A stretch of DNA of 64,000 nt from Paenibacillus whitsoniae (GTDB lineage Bacteria > Bacillota > Bacilli > Paenibacillales > NBRC-103111), in NCBI RefSeq assembly GCF_003955665.1, contig NZ_RXHU01000011.1, positions 124,001 to 188,000 of the forward strand, given 5' to 3'. Position 1 is the first letter of the stretch. Each line of letters begins with the position of its first letter. The notes beneath the pieces are model-generated. The model was given only the letters and a program-made list of their open reading frames with translations. It did no database searches and was not told the DNA's origin. The position numbers and the translations under genes were made by a program. This document shows positions 45,568 to 54,267 of this stretch, in pieces.

Positions 45568-47347
45568 GGTGCTCCTCTTTCCTTTCCTCTGTCATATAGG
45601 GCAAAATCAACCGCATGGTCGTTCCGCTTCCCGGTGTGCTCGATATTTCTAGGCGATACGGAGGCCCGTGCACAAGCTCAATTCGCCGCCAGACACTTTG
45701 CACGCCAAGGCTTTCCCGGCCATCCAGTCGCAGACGTGACGTTCCTGGTTGCCCCAGAAGATCATAGATTGTCTTCTCCTCCATCCCGCAACCGTTATCC
45801 TTGACTTCGATTTCCAACCTATCGCCATCCTTACGCGCGGTGATCAACAGCACTTTCTGCGTAATTTTATTGCGAAAGGCGTGAATAAAGACGTTCTCCA
45901 CCAACGGCTGGAGAAGCGCGCGCATCATCTTTACCTCCATGACCTCTTCATCAACTTGAATCATCGTCTCCAAGTCCGGTTCAAACAACTCGCCCTGCAC
46001 CTTCACATAGTTGCGAATTTGCTGAAACTCTTCCCCTACCGTCGTTAGCGTTCGCACCGGCATCAACGAATATTTGAGCATTTCCGAGACCGTCCCAATG
46101 AGCCCCGCCACTTCCTTCTCCTCTTTCAAGAACAGCTTCCAATAGATCTCATTAAATAAATTGTGTAAAAAGTGAGGATTCAGCTGAGCTTGCAGCGCCT
46201 TCAGTTCCGCCTCTTTTTCACTAAGCTGCGTTAAATACACTTCCTTAATGAGATGCCCGACCTGTGCCGTCATCGCATTGAAACTTTCGCCGATATAGGC
46301 AAGTTCATCCTTCGTCTGGATGTCGACCCTGGCGTCGAAATTGCCCGACCGTACCTTGCGAAGGCCAGATTGCAAATCTTTTAAAGGACGAAGCAGCTTT
46401 CCTGTGAATAAAGCGATGAGTATGCTCGTCAGCACAATACTGGCCAGACCCGAATAGTAAATGCGCTGCGACAAGTTCCTGTTTTTTTGCTTGATTTCAT
46501 TCAGTGAAGTTCCGCTAACTAAGTGGAAAGCTGTCGATTGGGTTGCACTTCGTATGAATAAACGATTGTCGATAATCCTTGATGCGGCTACTGTTCGAAT
46601 CCCTGCCAACGCATCAGGCGTAAGCGTATTCATGTTCGTGTACAGCAGTTCGTCATTCGGATTAAACAAATACACTTCCCCGGCCCCTTCCCGGGTCAGT
46701 TCCTTTAGTGAATTGGAAAAAAACGTCGCATCGATCGCCATGACGAGCATGCCATATGTCTGCAGGTTGCCATTCTTCATCCAACGCGCTGCAATAATCG
46801 TGTTCCGGTAACCGCTAGGTTCAATCGAACTCGGCAACTTCATACTCATCCACACCAAGTCGCCATATGAATCGCTGATTCGGTTTCGAATGGTATTGAC
46901 CGTTGCCTCATCCAGCATGTTGATGGTTGCGGAAGTAAAGCTATATAAAGCCAGCTTGCCGTTTAAATCAAACATGTACATCCCTGTGATATACGGCTGA
47001 TCGTACTTAATCAGACTCATTTGTGCTTCCAACTGCTTCTTATCGTCATATTGCCGATAAGCATCTGTGCTTTTATCGGCGGACATCGATTGAATAAGCC
47101 GTTCCAGCTCCGGATTAAAAACAACCGTTTGGGTGACGCGTACCATTTCCTGTATTCGCAAATCCAATTTTTCCGTCGCTGCTGCGCTCGTCTGATAAAA
47201 TTGCTTGCTGATCTCTTCTTCAAACAATTTCAAATTGTACCGATTGGTCAAATAGCCGGTAATGCCAAATGCAAGCAGAATGATACAAGACAAGCTGAAG
47301 ATCAGTTTTACCTTGAAGCTTCGATTCATACGCAACCAGATCGGCAT
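45560..47347 (-). CDS. sensor histidine kinase (YesM-like)
   Basis: ~595-residue membrane sensor: helix 1 near residues 12-32 (VKLIFSLSCIILLAFGITGY), extracytoplasmic domain, helix 2 near 285-305, HAMP domain, phospho-acceptor His in LQAQLNPHFLHNLF, and ATPase domain with LLQPLVENVFIHAF and VKDNGCGM. The ATG at 47347 (MPIWLRMNRS) is taken; the GTG just before it has equal claim, with AAGGAG nine bases upstream. The ATG at 47407 would add an unlikely Phe/Lys-rich leader. It has its own promoter. Confidence 0.92.
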   Translation of the reverse strand: MPIWLRMNRSFKVKLIFSLSCIILLAFGITGYLTNRYNLKLFEEEISKQFYQTSAAATEKLDLRIQEMVRVTQTVVFNPELERLIQSMSADKSTDAYRQYDDKKQLEAQMSLIKYDQPYITGMYMFDLNGKLALYSFTSATINMLDEATVNTIRNRISDSYGDLVWMSMKLPSSIEPSGYRNTIIAARWMKNGNLQTYGMLVMAIDATFFSNSLKELTREGAGEVYLFNPNDELLYTNMNTLTPDALAGIRTVAASRIIDNRLFIRSATQSTAFHLVSGTSLNEIKQKNRNLSQRIYYSGLASIVLTSILIALFTGKLLRPLKDLQSGLRKVRSGNFDARVDIQTKDELAYIGESFNAMTAQVGHLIKEVYLTQLSEKEAELKALQAQLNPHFLHNLFNEIYWKLFLKEEKEVAGLIGTVSEMLKYSLMPVRTLTTVGEEFQQIRNYVKVQGELFEPDLETMIQVDEEVMEVKMMRALLQPLVENVFIHAFRNKITQKVLLITARKDGDRLEIEVKDNGCGMEEKTIYDLLGQPGTSRLRLDGRESLGVQSVWRRIELVHGPPYRLEISSTPGSGTTMRLILPYMTEERKEEHHG

Positions 47348-47425
47348 CACATCTATCTTCTCCTTAAAAAAAGAAGGACACCTCTCCTTTGTGAAAAAAA
47401 AGAGCATGTCCTTATGTTTAGCATT

Positions 47426-47454
47426 ATGGTAACTTGCGAAGGCCTAATCGTCAA
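47426..47454 (-). promoter_or_regulatory. sigma-A promoter of the second two-component operon
   Basis: Minus strand TTGACG (47454-47449), 17 bases, TACCAT (47431-47426). It lies after the stop of the preceding dehydrogenase gene and ~80 bp before the kinase start. Confidence 0.55.
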
Positions 47455-47482
47455 GAGAAGATGATTGGCAAGGATTTTCCAT

Positions 47483-48574
47483 CTACAGCGCCTCAGCCGG
47501 ATTCAAAAGCTTCGGCCGCTCGCAGCTGCTCGCCATCCTATAGTGCTGGCCGCTGTCGGACGCGTCGTGGAACCCGTGCATCGCTTCCAGCACGTGGTAC
47601 GCGAGCGCGCCGTTCGCGCGGTGCTCCGACGCGTCGCCCGTCAGCAGCGCCTTCGCCAGCGCCGCAACGCCCAAGCCGCGCGTATTGGCGTGGTAGCCGT
47701 GCGACAGCGGGACCGGCTGCCAATCCGAACCGTGCTTGCGCAGCAGCACTTCGCCGCTGAAGTTGTTCGGATTCGGCACGCTCAGCGAGCCGTGACTGCC
47801 ATAAATCTCAATATGCGGGAGCTTCGTCCCCTCCATAATGTCAAAGCTGGTCACGAGTGTCGCAATCGCGCCGCCGTGGAAATCCAGCACACCCGCAACG
47901 TGCGTCGGGGTGTCGACGGCAATCTTTTGCCCGCGCTTCTTCTCGCTGGAAATGGTCCGCTCCGCGAACGAAATGCCCGTCGACCCCGTCACCCGGCGAA
48001 TCGGCCCCAACAGGGCAACGAGCGCCGTCAAATAGTACGGCCCCATATCGAACATCGGCCCGCCGCCTTTGGCGTAGTAGAATTCCGGATCCGGGTGCCA
48101 GTGCTCGTGGCCTTTGCCCATCATGAACGCCGTCGCTGCCACAGGCGTCCCGATCCAGCCGTCCTCGATCAGCTTGATGCACGTCTGGATGCCGCCGCCC
48201 AGGAACGTATCCGGCGCGCTGCCGACGAGGAGCCCCTTGCGCGCCGCCAGCTCGAGCACGCGCTGTCCTTCTTCGCGTGTTACCGCCAGCGGCTTTTCCA
48301 CGTAAACATGCTTGCCCGCTTCCAGCGCCTGCAGGCACACATCGGCATGCGCCGCCGGGATCGTCAAGTTCACCACAATGTCGATTGACGGATCCGCCAG
48401 CAGCTCACTCACCGAATACGCATGCGGAATGCCGAATTCCTCGGCGCGCGCCTTTGCACGACTCACATCGAGGTCCGCACAAGCCACTAGCTCAACACCG
48501 GCAAACGTCGGAAGATTCTTCATATAAATCGAGCTGATATTGCCGCACCCGATAATGCCTACTTTTTTCTTGCT
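47483..48574 (-). CDS. Gfo/Idh/MocA-family oxidoreductase, catalytic His replaced
   Basis: 363 residues: Rossmann loop VGIIGCGNISSIYMKNL and EKP motif HVYVEKPLAVT are normal. The catalytic helix reads GGGPMFDMGPYYLTALVALL, with Pro-Tyr-Tyr where the family usually has a His. That pattern occurs in a subgroup of the family with unclear activity. The start chosen (MSKKKVGIIG) lies after GGAGG. It is last gene of the LacI / Gfo / ThuA / Gfo set, 23 bp after the ThuA gene. Confidence 0.9.
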   Translation of the reverse strand, partial: SKKKVGIIGCGNISSIYMKNLPTFAGVELVACADLDVSRAKARAEEFGIPHAYSVSELLADPSIDIVVNLTIPAAHADVCLQALEAGKHVYVEKPLAVTREEGQRVLELAARKGLLVGSAPDTFLGGGIQTCIKLIEDGWIGTPVAATAFMMGKGHEHWHPDPEFYYAKGGGPMFDMGPYYLTALVALLGPIRRVTGSTGISFAERTISSEKKRGQKIAVDTPTHVAGVLDFHGGAIATLVTSFDIMEGTKLPHIEIYGSHGSLSVPNPNNFSGEVLLRKHGSDWQPVPLSHGYHANTRGLGVAALAKALLTGDASEHRANGALAYHVLEAMHGFHDASDSGQHYRMASSCERPKLLNPAEAL

Positions 48575-48597
48575 CATCTCAAGACATCCTCCTCCAA

Positions 48598-49227
48598 CTA
48601 ACGTGTCGCCCACAACAACCCGCGCCGCATCAGTTCCAGCGTCTCGGGCATGCGCACGATGTTCGCTTGATGGCCAAGCGAGTTATAATACACTTTGCCG
48701 GCGCCGTACGTTTTCGTCCAGACAACCGGCATCTCCACATCGCCGAAATCGGTGACCGCATGCACCTGAATCGCCGGGTCCACATGCATATAGTACTTCT
48801 CCGACACGACGACAAAATCGTCGATCCCCTCCGTCAGCGGCTGCGCCCGATCCTTTATGCGCACGGTATACGTGACGCCGTCGTTGCCCGGATGCGCCAC
48901 CCATTGACCGCCGACCATGTACTGATACTCGACTTCGTTGCGGAACGAATCGCCCATCCCGCCGTGGCAGCCGGCAATCCCGGTACCGCCTTCTTTGACC
49001 GCAGCCAGCAGCGGAGACAGCTGTTCCTTCTCGATTTTGCCCATCGTCCAGACCGGCACGATCAAATCGATGCCCGCCAATTTCTCCGCATCACGAAAGC
49101 TGTCCAGCGTATTCGATACCTCGACGCCATACCCCTCATTTCGAAGCAGCCCCGCAAAAATCCCGGCAACCTCCTCAGGCTGATGCCCGTCCCAGCCGCC
49201 CCATACGATGAGTGCTTGTTTTGCCAT
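48598..49227 (-). CDS. ThuA-like protein
   Basis: 209-residue protein of the ThuA family (class-I glutamine-amidotransferase-like fold): ALIVWGGWDGHQPEEVAGIF at the start, LIVPVWTMGKIEKEQL, GIAGCHGGMGDSFRNE, and VYYNSLGHQANIV near the end. In rhizobia, thuA with the dehydrogenase gene thuB is required for trehalose use by way of 3-keto-trehalose. Here it lies between two Gfo/Idh/MocA genes, so a role on a keto-glycoside is plausible. The start MAKQALIVWG is preferred: GAGAGGGG lies upstream. Confidence 0.88.
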   Translation of the reverse strand: MAKQALIVWGGWDGHQPEEVAGIFAGLLRNEGYGVEVSNTLDSFRDAEKLAGIDLIVPVWTMGKIEKEQLSPLLAAVKEGGTGIAGCHGGMGDSFRNEVEYQYMVGGQWVAHPGNDGVTYTVRIKDRAQPLTEGIDDFVVVSEKYYMHVDPAIQVHAVTDFGDVEMPVVWTKTYGAGKVYYNSLGHQANIVRMPETLELMRRGLLWATR

Positions 49228-49250
49228 CGCGCTTACGCCCCTCTCCCTCG

Positions 49251-50411
49251 TTAAACCTCGCTGATTTTCACCCAACGGCGCTGCGCAATGGATTGATCCA
49301 CCGCTTCCAGCACCTCCTGACACTTCACGCCGTCCACAAAATTCGGCACCGGCTGACGCTCTTCTGCAAGCGCATTCATTAACTCCACAACTTCATGCAC
49401 AAACGTGTGCTCATACCCGATCGTGTGCCCCGCAGGCCACCAGGCATCCATGTAGGCATGCGGGGCATCCGTCGCCAGTACGCGTCTAAAGCCCTGCACA
49501 TCCTCATCATCGCTCGTAAAATACACCTGCAGCTCGTTCATCCGCTCGAAATCGAACTTCACACTGCCCAAACTCCCGTTAATCTCAAAAGCATTCGTAC
49601 ACCGATGCCCCGGCGCAAACCGCGTCGCCTCAAAGCTGCCCAGCGCTCCGCTGGCAAAACGCGCCATAAACAGCGTCGCATCGTCCACCGTCACCGGCCC
49701 GTGTGGAGCGTCTTTGCTGCCTTTGGCGCTGAGGCCCGTCATCGAAGACGGCAGCGGCCGCTCCTTCACGAACGTCTCGCTCATGCCGATGACCTCTTCC
49801 ATATCGCCCACGAGGAAGTGCGCCAGGTCAATGAGATGCGCGCCCAGGTCGCCGTGCGAGCCGGAGCCGGCAATTTCCTTCTGCAAGCGCCAGACAAGGG
49901 GGAACGTCGGATCGACGATCCAGTCCTGCAGGAACCAGGCGCGGAAGTGATAAATCGTGCCGAGGCGGCCGCTCTCCACGAGCTTCTTCGCCAGCTGCAC
50001 AGCCGGGGCAAAACGGTAGTTGAAGCCGACCATGTGCTTCACACCTGCCGCCTCCGCCGCTTCCAGCATCTCTCTCGCGTCCGCAAGAGTCAGCGCCAGC
50101 GGCTTCTCACAGAATAGGTGCTTGCCGGCCTTGGCTGCCGCCAGCGCAATCTCTTTGTGCGCATCGCTCGGCGCATTGATGTCAACGACGTCGACATCCG
50201 GGTGGTTCACCAGCTCGCGCCAATCGGTCACATACCCTTCCCAGCCGAACTGCTGGGCAGCCTGCTTCACGCCGGCTTCATCGCGCCCGCAGATCAGCTT
50301 CATCACCGGCTTCGCCGCCTGCGGAAAAAACATCGGCAAATCCTTGTACGCGTGGCTATGCGCCTTGCCCATAAATTTATAGCCAATCATCCCAACGTTG
50401 AACGACTTCAT
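49251..50411 (-). CDS. Gfo/Idh/MocA-family dehydrogenase (ThuB-like)
   Basis: 386 residues: nucleotide loop VGMIGYKFMGKAHSHAYKDL, EKP motif HLFCEKPLALT, catalytic helix GSHGDLGAHLIDLAHFLVGD with Asp and His kept. The GYKFMGKAHSHA start and the length resemble the ThuB/YcjS-like glycoside 3-dehydrogenase group. RBS GGGAGG; it lies 65 bp after the LacI gene and 23 bp before thuA. Confidence 0.92.
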   Translation of the reverse strand: MKSFNVGMIGYKFMGKAHSHAYKDLPMFFPQAAKPVMKLICGRDEAGVKQAAQQFGWEGYVTDWRELVNHPDVDVVDINAPSDAHKEIALAAAKAGKHLFCEKPLALTLADAREMLEAAEAAGVKHMVGFNYRFAPAVQLAKKLVESGRLGTIYHFRAWFLQDWIVDPTFPLVWRLQKEIAGSGSHGDLGAHLIDLAHFLVGDMEEVIGMSETFVKERPLPSSMTGLSAKGSKDAPHGPVTVDDATLFMARFASGALGSFEATRFAPGHRCTNAFEINGSLGSVKFDFERMNELQVYFTSDDEDVQGFRRVLATDAPHAYMDAWWPAGHTIGYEHTFVHEVVELMNALAEERQPVPNFVDGVKCQEVLEAVDQSIAQRRWVKISEV

Positions 50412-50476
50412 GCGTTGAACCGCCTCCCATAATGGTGATGTAACCCGTCATTTCCTTCCCCAGTCCCGCGTCAACC

Positions 50477-51523
50477 CTACTCGCGCCCATGTTCAGCGCC
50501 AGCCGCGCGCCTGGACGATTGCCGCACAATGAGCTGCGTCGGCAGCTTCAGCTGCTGGCCGCTCCCCGGCTCTCCGTGTCCGATGCTCGCTAACACCGCG
50601 CGTGCCGCCGCCTTGCCCATCTCGAAGAAGGGGACGTGAATCGTGCTGAGCGGCGGGTCGCTCAGCTTCGCCGCATCGGAATCGTCGCAGCCGATGATCG
50701 CAAAGTCGCGCCCGGCAAGCCAGCCGCGCTCCCGCAGCCCCTGCATCAGCCCGATGGCCATCCGGTCGTTCGCCGCAAAAATCGCGTCGATGCGATCCCG
50801 CATCGCCCATACTTCCGCAGCCGCCTTGTAGCCGCTCGTCCGGCTGTAGTTGCCTTCGAGCAGAAGCTCCGGCTGAGCGGCAATCCCCGCTTCCAGCAGC
50901 GCTTGGCGATACCCGGCCAGCCTGTCGACGGAGTTCGAATAATCGGGGGAACCGTTCATGAAAGCAATGCGACGATAACCGTCCGCAAGCAAGCTGCGCA
51001 CCGCCAAATAGCTGCCTTCCACATGATCCGCGTCCACTTCCAGCAGCGGGAGTCCCTCGAAGCGTTGATTCACGAGACAGAACGGCAGACCCTGCGCTTT
51101 CAGCTCTTCCAACGACCTCCGCTGCTCCGGCGTATCCCTTGCGCCAAGAATGACGCAGCCGTCCACCTTCTGCGAACGATAAAGCTGCGTATAATCCAGC
51201 TCCTCGTCTGTCGGCAGCAGAGAAAGCAGCAGATCGTAGCCCTCTTTCCGGCACTGCTCGCCGATTCCGCTTAAAATTTCCGCAAAATAATACGTGGAAA
51301 ACAGATGCACCTTCGGCATATACGGCAGCACGACGCCGAGATTGCCGCTCCGCCGGCGCGCAAAGCTTTGGGCGATCGCATTGGGATGATACCCGAGTGT
51401 CTGCGCAGCCGCCAAGACGCGCTCCTTCGTCGCCGGCTTCATCGGTCCTACCCCGTTAAATACCCGGGAGACCGTCGCTTCCGAGACGGTTGCCAGCTCG
51501 GCAACCTCTTTTCGCGTTACCAA
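50477..51523 (-). CDS. LacI-family transcriptional regulator
   Basis: 348 residues: N-terminal LacI helix-turn-helix (KEVAELATVSEATVSRVFNG) with hinge helix, then a periplasmic-binding-protein-like sensor domain (RRSGNLGVVLPYMPKVHLFS to the end). The start is a TTG with GGAG nine bases upstream; the ATG at 51580 falls inside the operator. First gene of the set with ThuA and two dehydrogenases, so it is the likely local repressor. Confidence 0.94.
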   Translation of the reverse strand: MVTRKEVAELATVSEATVSRVFNGVGPMKPATKERVLAAAQTLGYHPNAIAQSFARRRSGNLGVVLPYMPKVHLFSTYYFAEILSGIGEQCRKEGYDLLLSLLPTDEELDYTQLYRSQKVDGCVILGARDTPEQRRSLEELKAQGLPFCLVNQRFEGLPLLEVDADHVEGSYLAVRSLLADGYRRIAFMNGSPDYSNSVDRLAGYRQALLEAGIAAQPELLLEGNYSRTSGYKAAAEVWAMRDRIDAIFAANDRMAIGLMQGLRERGWLAGRDFAIIGCDDSDAAKLSDPPLSTIHVPFFEMGKAAARAVLASIGHGEPGSGQQLKLPTQLIVRQSSRRAAGAEHGRE

Positions 51524-51553
51524 ATCGCCTCGCTCCTTCCATCCTGCATCACT

Positions 51554-51575
51554 AAAATGTACACGCGTACATTTT
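51554..51575. promoter_or_regulatory. LacI-type operator
   Basis: AAAATGTAC-ACGC-GTACATTTT, perfect 9-bp arms around a CG-containing centre, 31 bp before the TTG start of the LacI-family gene. It is a probable autoregulatory operator of the whole set. Confidence 0.75.
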
Positions 51576-51756
51576 CTCATTGCAATGGGCCCCCTGTCAA
51601 TAACAAATTGAAATTTCCCTTATGCTTCTAGGATTCAGCGCTTTTCGACACGACCCGCTAAATTTTCATTCGATTCGTCAAGGAATTAAACAATTATTGT
51701 AAACAGTGGCAAATGTTTAGGTTGTCCTAACCGCGCCGCCGATTTATGATTATAAG

Positions 51757-53154
51757 ATGTTTATGAACTACTTTGATGTGGGAAGTGTGATAGCAATGAC
51801 AGCAATCAGGCGCCTTTTTCACCTCGCCGCATCGTTAACCGGGCAGGCTCCGAGGAGCCGGAACCTGCCCTCTCGTATTTCCAATCGCAGACAGCTGCTC
51901 GCAGCGTTCGAGCGTGCCGTTCAGCATAACGTACATACCTCCTCTCCCGCTTTACTCGCCCTGCTCGTGCTGGATATCGACCGCTTCCGGCAAGTGAATT
52001 TCTCGCTCGGCTATGCGGCCGGAGATCGCTTCCTCCAAGAGATTACCGCACGCCTGCAGATCTCTGGCTCGAATCTCGTTCTCGCCCGTTCCGGCGATGA
52101 CGAGTTTGCTCTGCTTCTTCAAGGCGACTCGCCTGAAGCGCTTCAGGTCAACGCCGAACATTTTCGGCAGCAATTCACCGCGCCTTTCGTATGGAACGGA
52201 CAACCCTGTTACTTGAACGCCAGCATGGGTCTCAGCGAACCCATCTCTTCCGCAAGCATGACGGAGGCCGCGCTCATTCAAGCAGAGCAAGCGCTTCTTG
52301 CCGCCAAGCATTCCGGCAAAAACAAACTTGTCCCTTTCGAGCATATTCACCGGCATCGTTCCAATCAACTCATCATGGAAGCCGAGCTCCGAGGCGCTAT
52401 CGAGCACAATGAATTGATGCTGTACTATCAGCCGCGTCTGGAGCTTTCTTCCGGCCGCATTGTGTGTCTGGAGGCGCTCGTGCGTTGGAAGCATCCGGTG
52501 CTCGGGATGATTCCTCCGAACGACTTCATTCCGCTCGCTGAAGAGACCGGACTCATTTTGCCGCTAGGCGAATGGGTGCTGCGGGAAGCCTGCTTGCAGC
52601 GTGCCAGATGGCATGAGTCGGGTTTGCTTGACTACCAGGTAGCCGTCAACGTCTCTCCGTGCCAGTTCCAGGATGAACATTTTGCCGATAAAGCGATTCA
52701 TATCATTGACCGGAGCGGCGTCGACCCGTCGTTCCTGGAATTTGAGATTACCGAAAGCTCGATTATGCAAAACATGGAAAAAACCGTCGCCGTCCTCGAT
52801 AAGCTGACGCAAAAAGGCATCTCCATCTCGATCGATGATTTCGGCATCGGCTATTCGTCGCTGAGCTATTTGAAGCAGTTTCCGATCCACTGTCTAAAGA
52901 TTGACCGCTCCTTCGTCAAAAACATTCAAACGAACCAGAGCGACCTGGCGATCACGAACGCGATCATCAATCTCGGTCATGCGCTTAATCTGCAAGTCGT
53001 CGCGGAGGGTGTCGAGGAAGTCAGCCAGCTGGACATCTTGCGGGAAACGACCTGCACGACGATTCAGGGCTACTTGTTAAGCCCGCCGATTTCCGTCGCA
53101 GAAATTGAACATACGTACAGCGCGCACAACGCACAGCCGGTTATGATTTCATAA
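51757..53154 (+). CDS. GGDEF/EAL protein, probable c-di-GMP phosphodiesterase
   Basis: Cytoplasmic protein of 465 residues with no membrane helix. The GGDEF domain (~50-195) carries GDDEF instead of GGDEF (LARSGDDEFALLL), so cyclase activity is doubtful. The EAL domain (~205-455) keeps the catalytic set: CLEALVRWKHP, NVSPCQFQ, FEITESS, IDDFGIGYSSLSYLK, VAEGVEE and QGYLLS. It most likely degrades c-di-GMP, with the GGDEF part perhaps sensing GTP. Start uncertain: no clear RBS at the first ATG; the ATG at 51796 (MTAIRRLF) is possible. Its end overlaps the convergent YheC/D gene by six bases. Confidence 0.9.
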   Translation: MFMNYFDVGSVIAMTAIRRLFHLAASLTGQAPRSRNLPSRISNRRQLLAAFERAVQHNVHTSSPALLALLVLDIDRFRQVNFSLGYAAGDRFLQEITARLQISGSNLVLARSGDDEFALLLQGDSPEALQVNAEHFRQQFTAPFVWNGQPCYLNASMGLSEPISSASMTEAALIQAEQALLAAKHSGKNKLVPFEHIHRHRSNQLIMEAELRGAIEHNELMLYYQPRLELSSGRIVCLEALVRWKHPVLGMIPPNDFIPLAEETGLILPLGEWVLREACLQRARWHESGLLDYQVAVNVSPCQFQDEHFADKAIHIIDRSGVDPSFLEFEITESSIMQNMEKTVAVLDKLTQKGISISIDDFGIGYSSLSYLKQFPIHCLKIDRSFVKNIQTNQSDLAITNAIINLGHALNLQVVAEGVEEVSQLDILRETTCTTIQGYLLSPPISVAEIEHTYSAHNAQPVMIS

Positions 53155-53985
53155 CCGGCCGTATGCTTTGGCGTATCGTTTTATTTTTGCGTAAACTCGC
53201 TTATCCTTCAGCTTCCTGAAAATGTACGGATCAGGACTCGTGTTCACCTCAAGAATCCACGGCTTCATTTCATAATCGACCGCGATGTCAACGCCGATCT
53301 CCTTAACCCCTTTATACCGTGCCTCTACAGCCTTCGCGGCCTTGCGCCCCAATTGTTCCAGACGTTTCACGTACAGCTTGCGGTCGTTCGCCGTCATATA
53401 CCTGCGCAGCAGCGTATCGACGCTTTTCAACTTGCCGCCATCGTGGTAGTTGGTCACGATTTTCGACGGATGGGCGACGCGCCCGATCACACCGGTCGTT
53501 TCCCATTTGGCTGCCGGCGTCATCTGCACCATGACCCGCAAATCAAAGCGGTTTCCTTTGTATTTAAGCAGTTGAATCCCTTTTTGGACCAGATACCGCC
53601 GCTTCCCGATCACCTTGCGCAGCGCCGTATACATCCCCTCAAACGTTGCGAACGACTTCTTCCGTACGCCAGATTGGAACGTATAGCGCAGTGAGGCCCC
53701 GTTCTCGGGCAACGCCTTCTCCACGCGGATCACACCGTCTCCGCACATGCCCGCGTTCGGTTTCACATACACCATGCGATGCTCGCTCAGCATCTCCTGC
53801 AGCACAGCCGCATTCAGCCACTTCGTCGCAGGCACATACCCGCGAAGTGATGCTTTCGCTTCCAACGCTCGCGTTTTTCCCATTTTGCTGCTCACATATC
53901 GGGCTTTATTTGCAGTTGTTGCTGCCGCCGCGCGCTTGGAGGGGAGTTTCCCCTTCTTCGCCTTCTTTTTCCACGTTGTCACCAT
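53149..53985 (-). CDS. YheC/YheD-type spore coat-associated ATP-grasp protein
   Basis: 278 residues: a Lys/Ala-rich N-terminus (~1-35), then an ATP-grasp fold (MVYVKPNAGMCGDGVIRVEK, RYLVQKGIQLLKYKGNRFDL, VDIAVDYEMKPWILEVNTSP). Members are found in endospore formers and linked to the coat; the ligated substrate is unknown. RBS GGAGG. Its mRNA may begin in the structured region upstream. Confidence 0.88.
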   Translation of the reverse strand: MVTTWKKKAKKGKLPSKRAAAATTANKARYVSSKMGKTRALEAKASLRGYVPATKWLNAAVLQEMLSEHRMVYVKPNAGMCGDGVIRVEKALPENGASLRYTFQSGVRKKSFATFEGMYTALRKVIGKRRYLVQKGIQLLKYKGNRFDLRVMVQMTPAAKWETTGVIGRVAHPSKIVTNYHDGGKLKSVDTLLRRYMTANDRKLYVKRLEQLGRKAAKAVEARYKGVKEIGVDIAVDYEMKPWILEVNTSPDPYIFRKLKDKRVYAKIKRYAKAYGRL

Positions 53986-54098
53986 GTGCTGCTGCCTCCA
54001 GCCTCCATATTTTCCTCCTGCATCATATGTAGACGGAAGTCAAGTGGCGACTGGCCGTTTTGCAAAGCCAAGGGGGGGACCGACAGCACGAAGCCGTA

Positions 54099-54218
54099 GG
54101 AAGGACTTGCCTTCCCACGCAAAAAAAGCCCGGCGCTTTCGCCAAGCTTTTAGTCTGCCGACCAAGCCCCGATACCAGGGGGGTGGTCGAGACCTCTACC
54201 TAGCCCATAACCACTAGG
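54099..54218 (-). ncRNA. structured intergenic element with terminator, possible leader or small RNA
   Basis: Read on the minus strand, successive hairpins are: 54218-54197 (ACCTAG / CTAGGT), 54189-54159 (CGACCA + CCCC / GGGG + TGGTCG), 54151-54121 (AAAAGCTTGGCG / CGCCGGGCTTTT, then seven T) and 54115-54099 (GGAAGG / CCTTCC). The third is a strong intrinsic terminator. It may end nagBA transcripts or act as an attenuator ahead of the YheC/D gene (start at 53985). I could not match it to a known riboswitch. Confidence 0.4.
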
Positions 54219-54267
54219 TCATCTTCATCTGTCGAGCACTGCAACAACAGGAATGGCTGCACATGCG

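Noticed and set aside
54055-54110. c-di-GMP-I riboswitch (GCAAAGCCAAGGG resembles its core)
   Set aside because: The GNRA tetraloop and the second conserved arm are missing, and no gene follows on that strand.
54150-54230. tRNA gene on the minus strand (CTAGTGGTTATGGGC resembles a D-arm)
   Set aside because: No T-loop TTCRA sequence and no matching acceptor stem.
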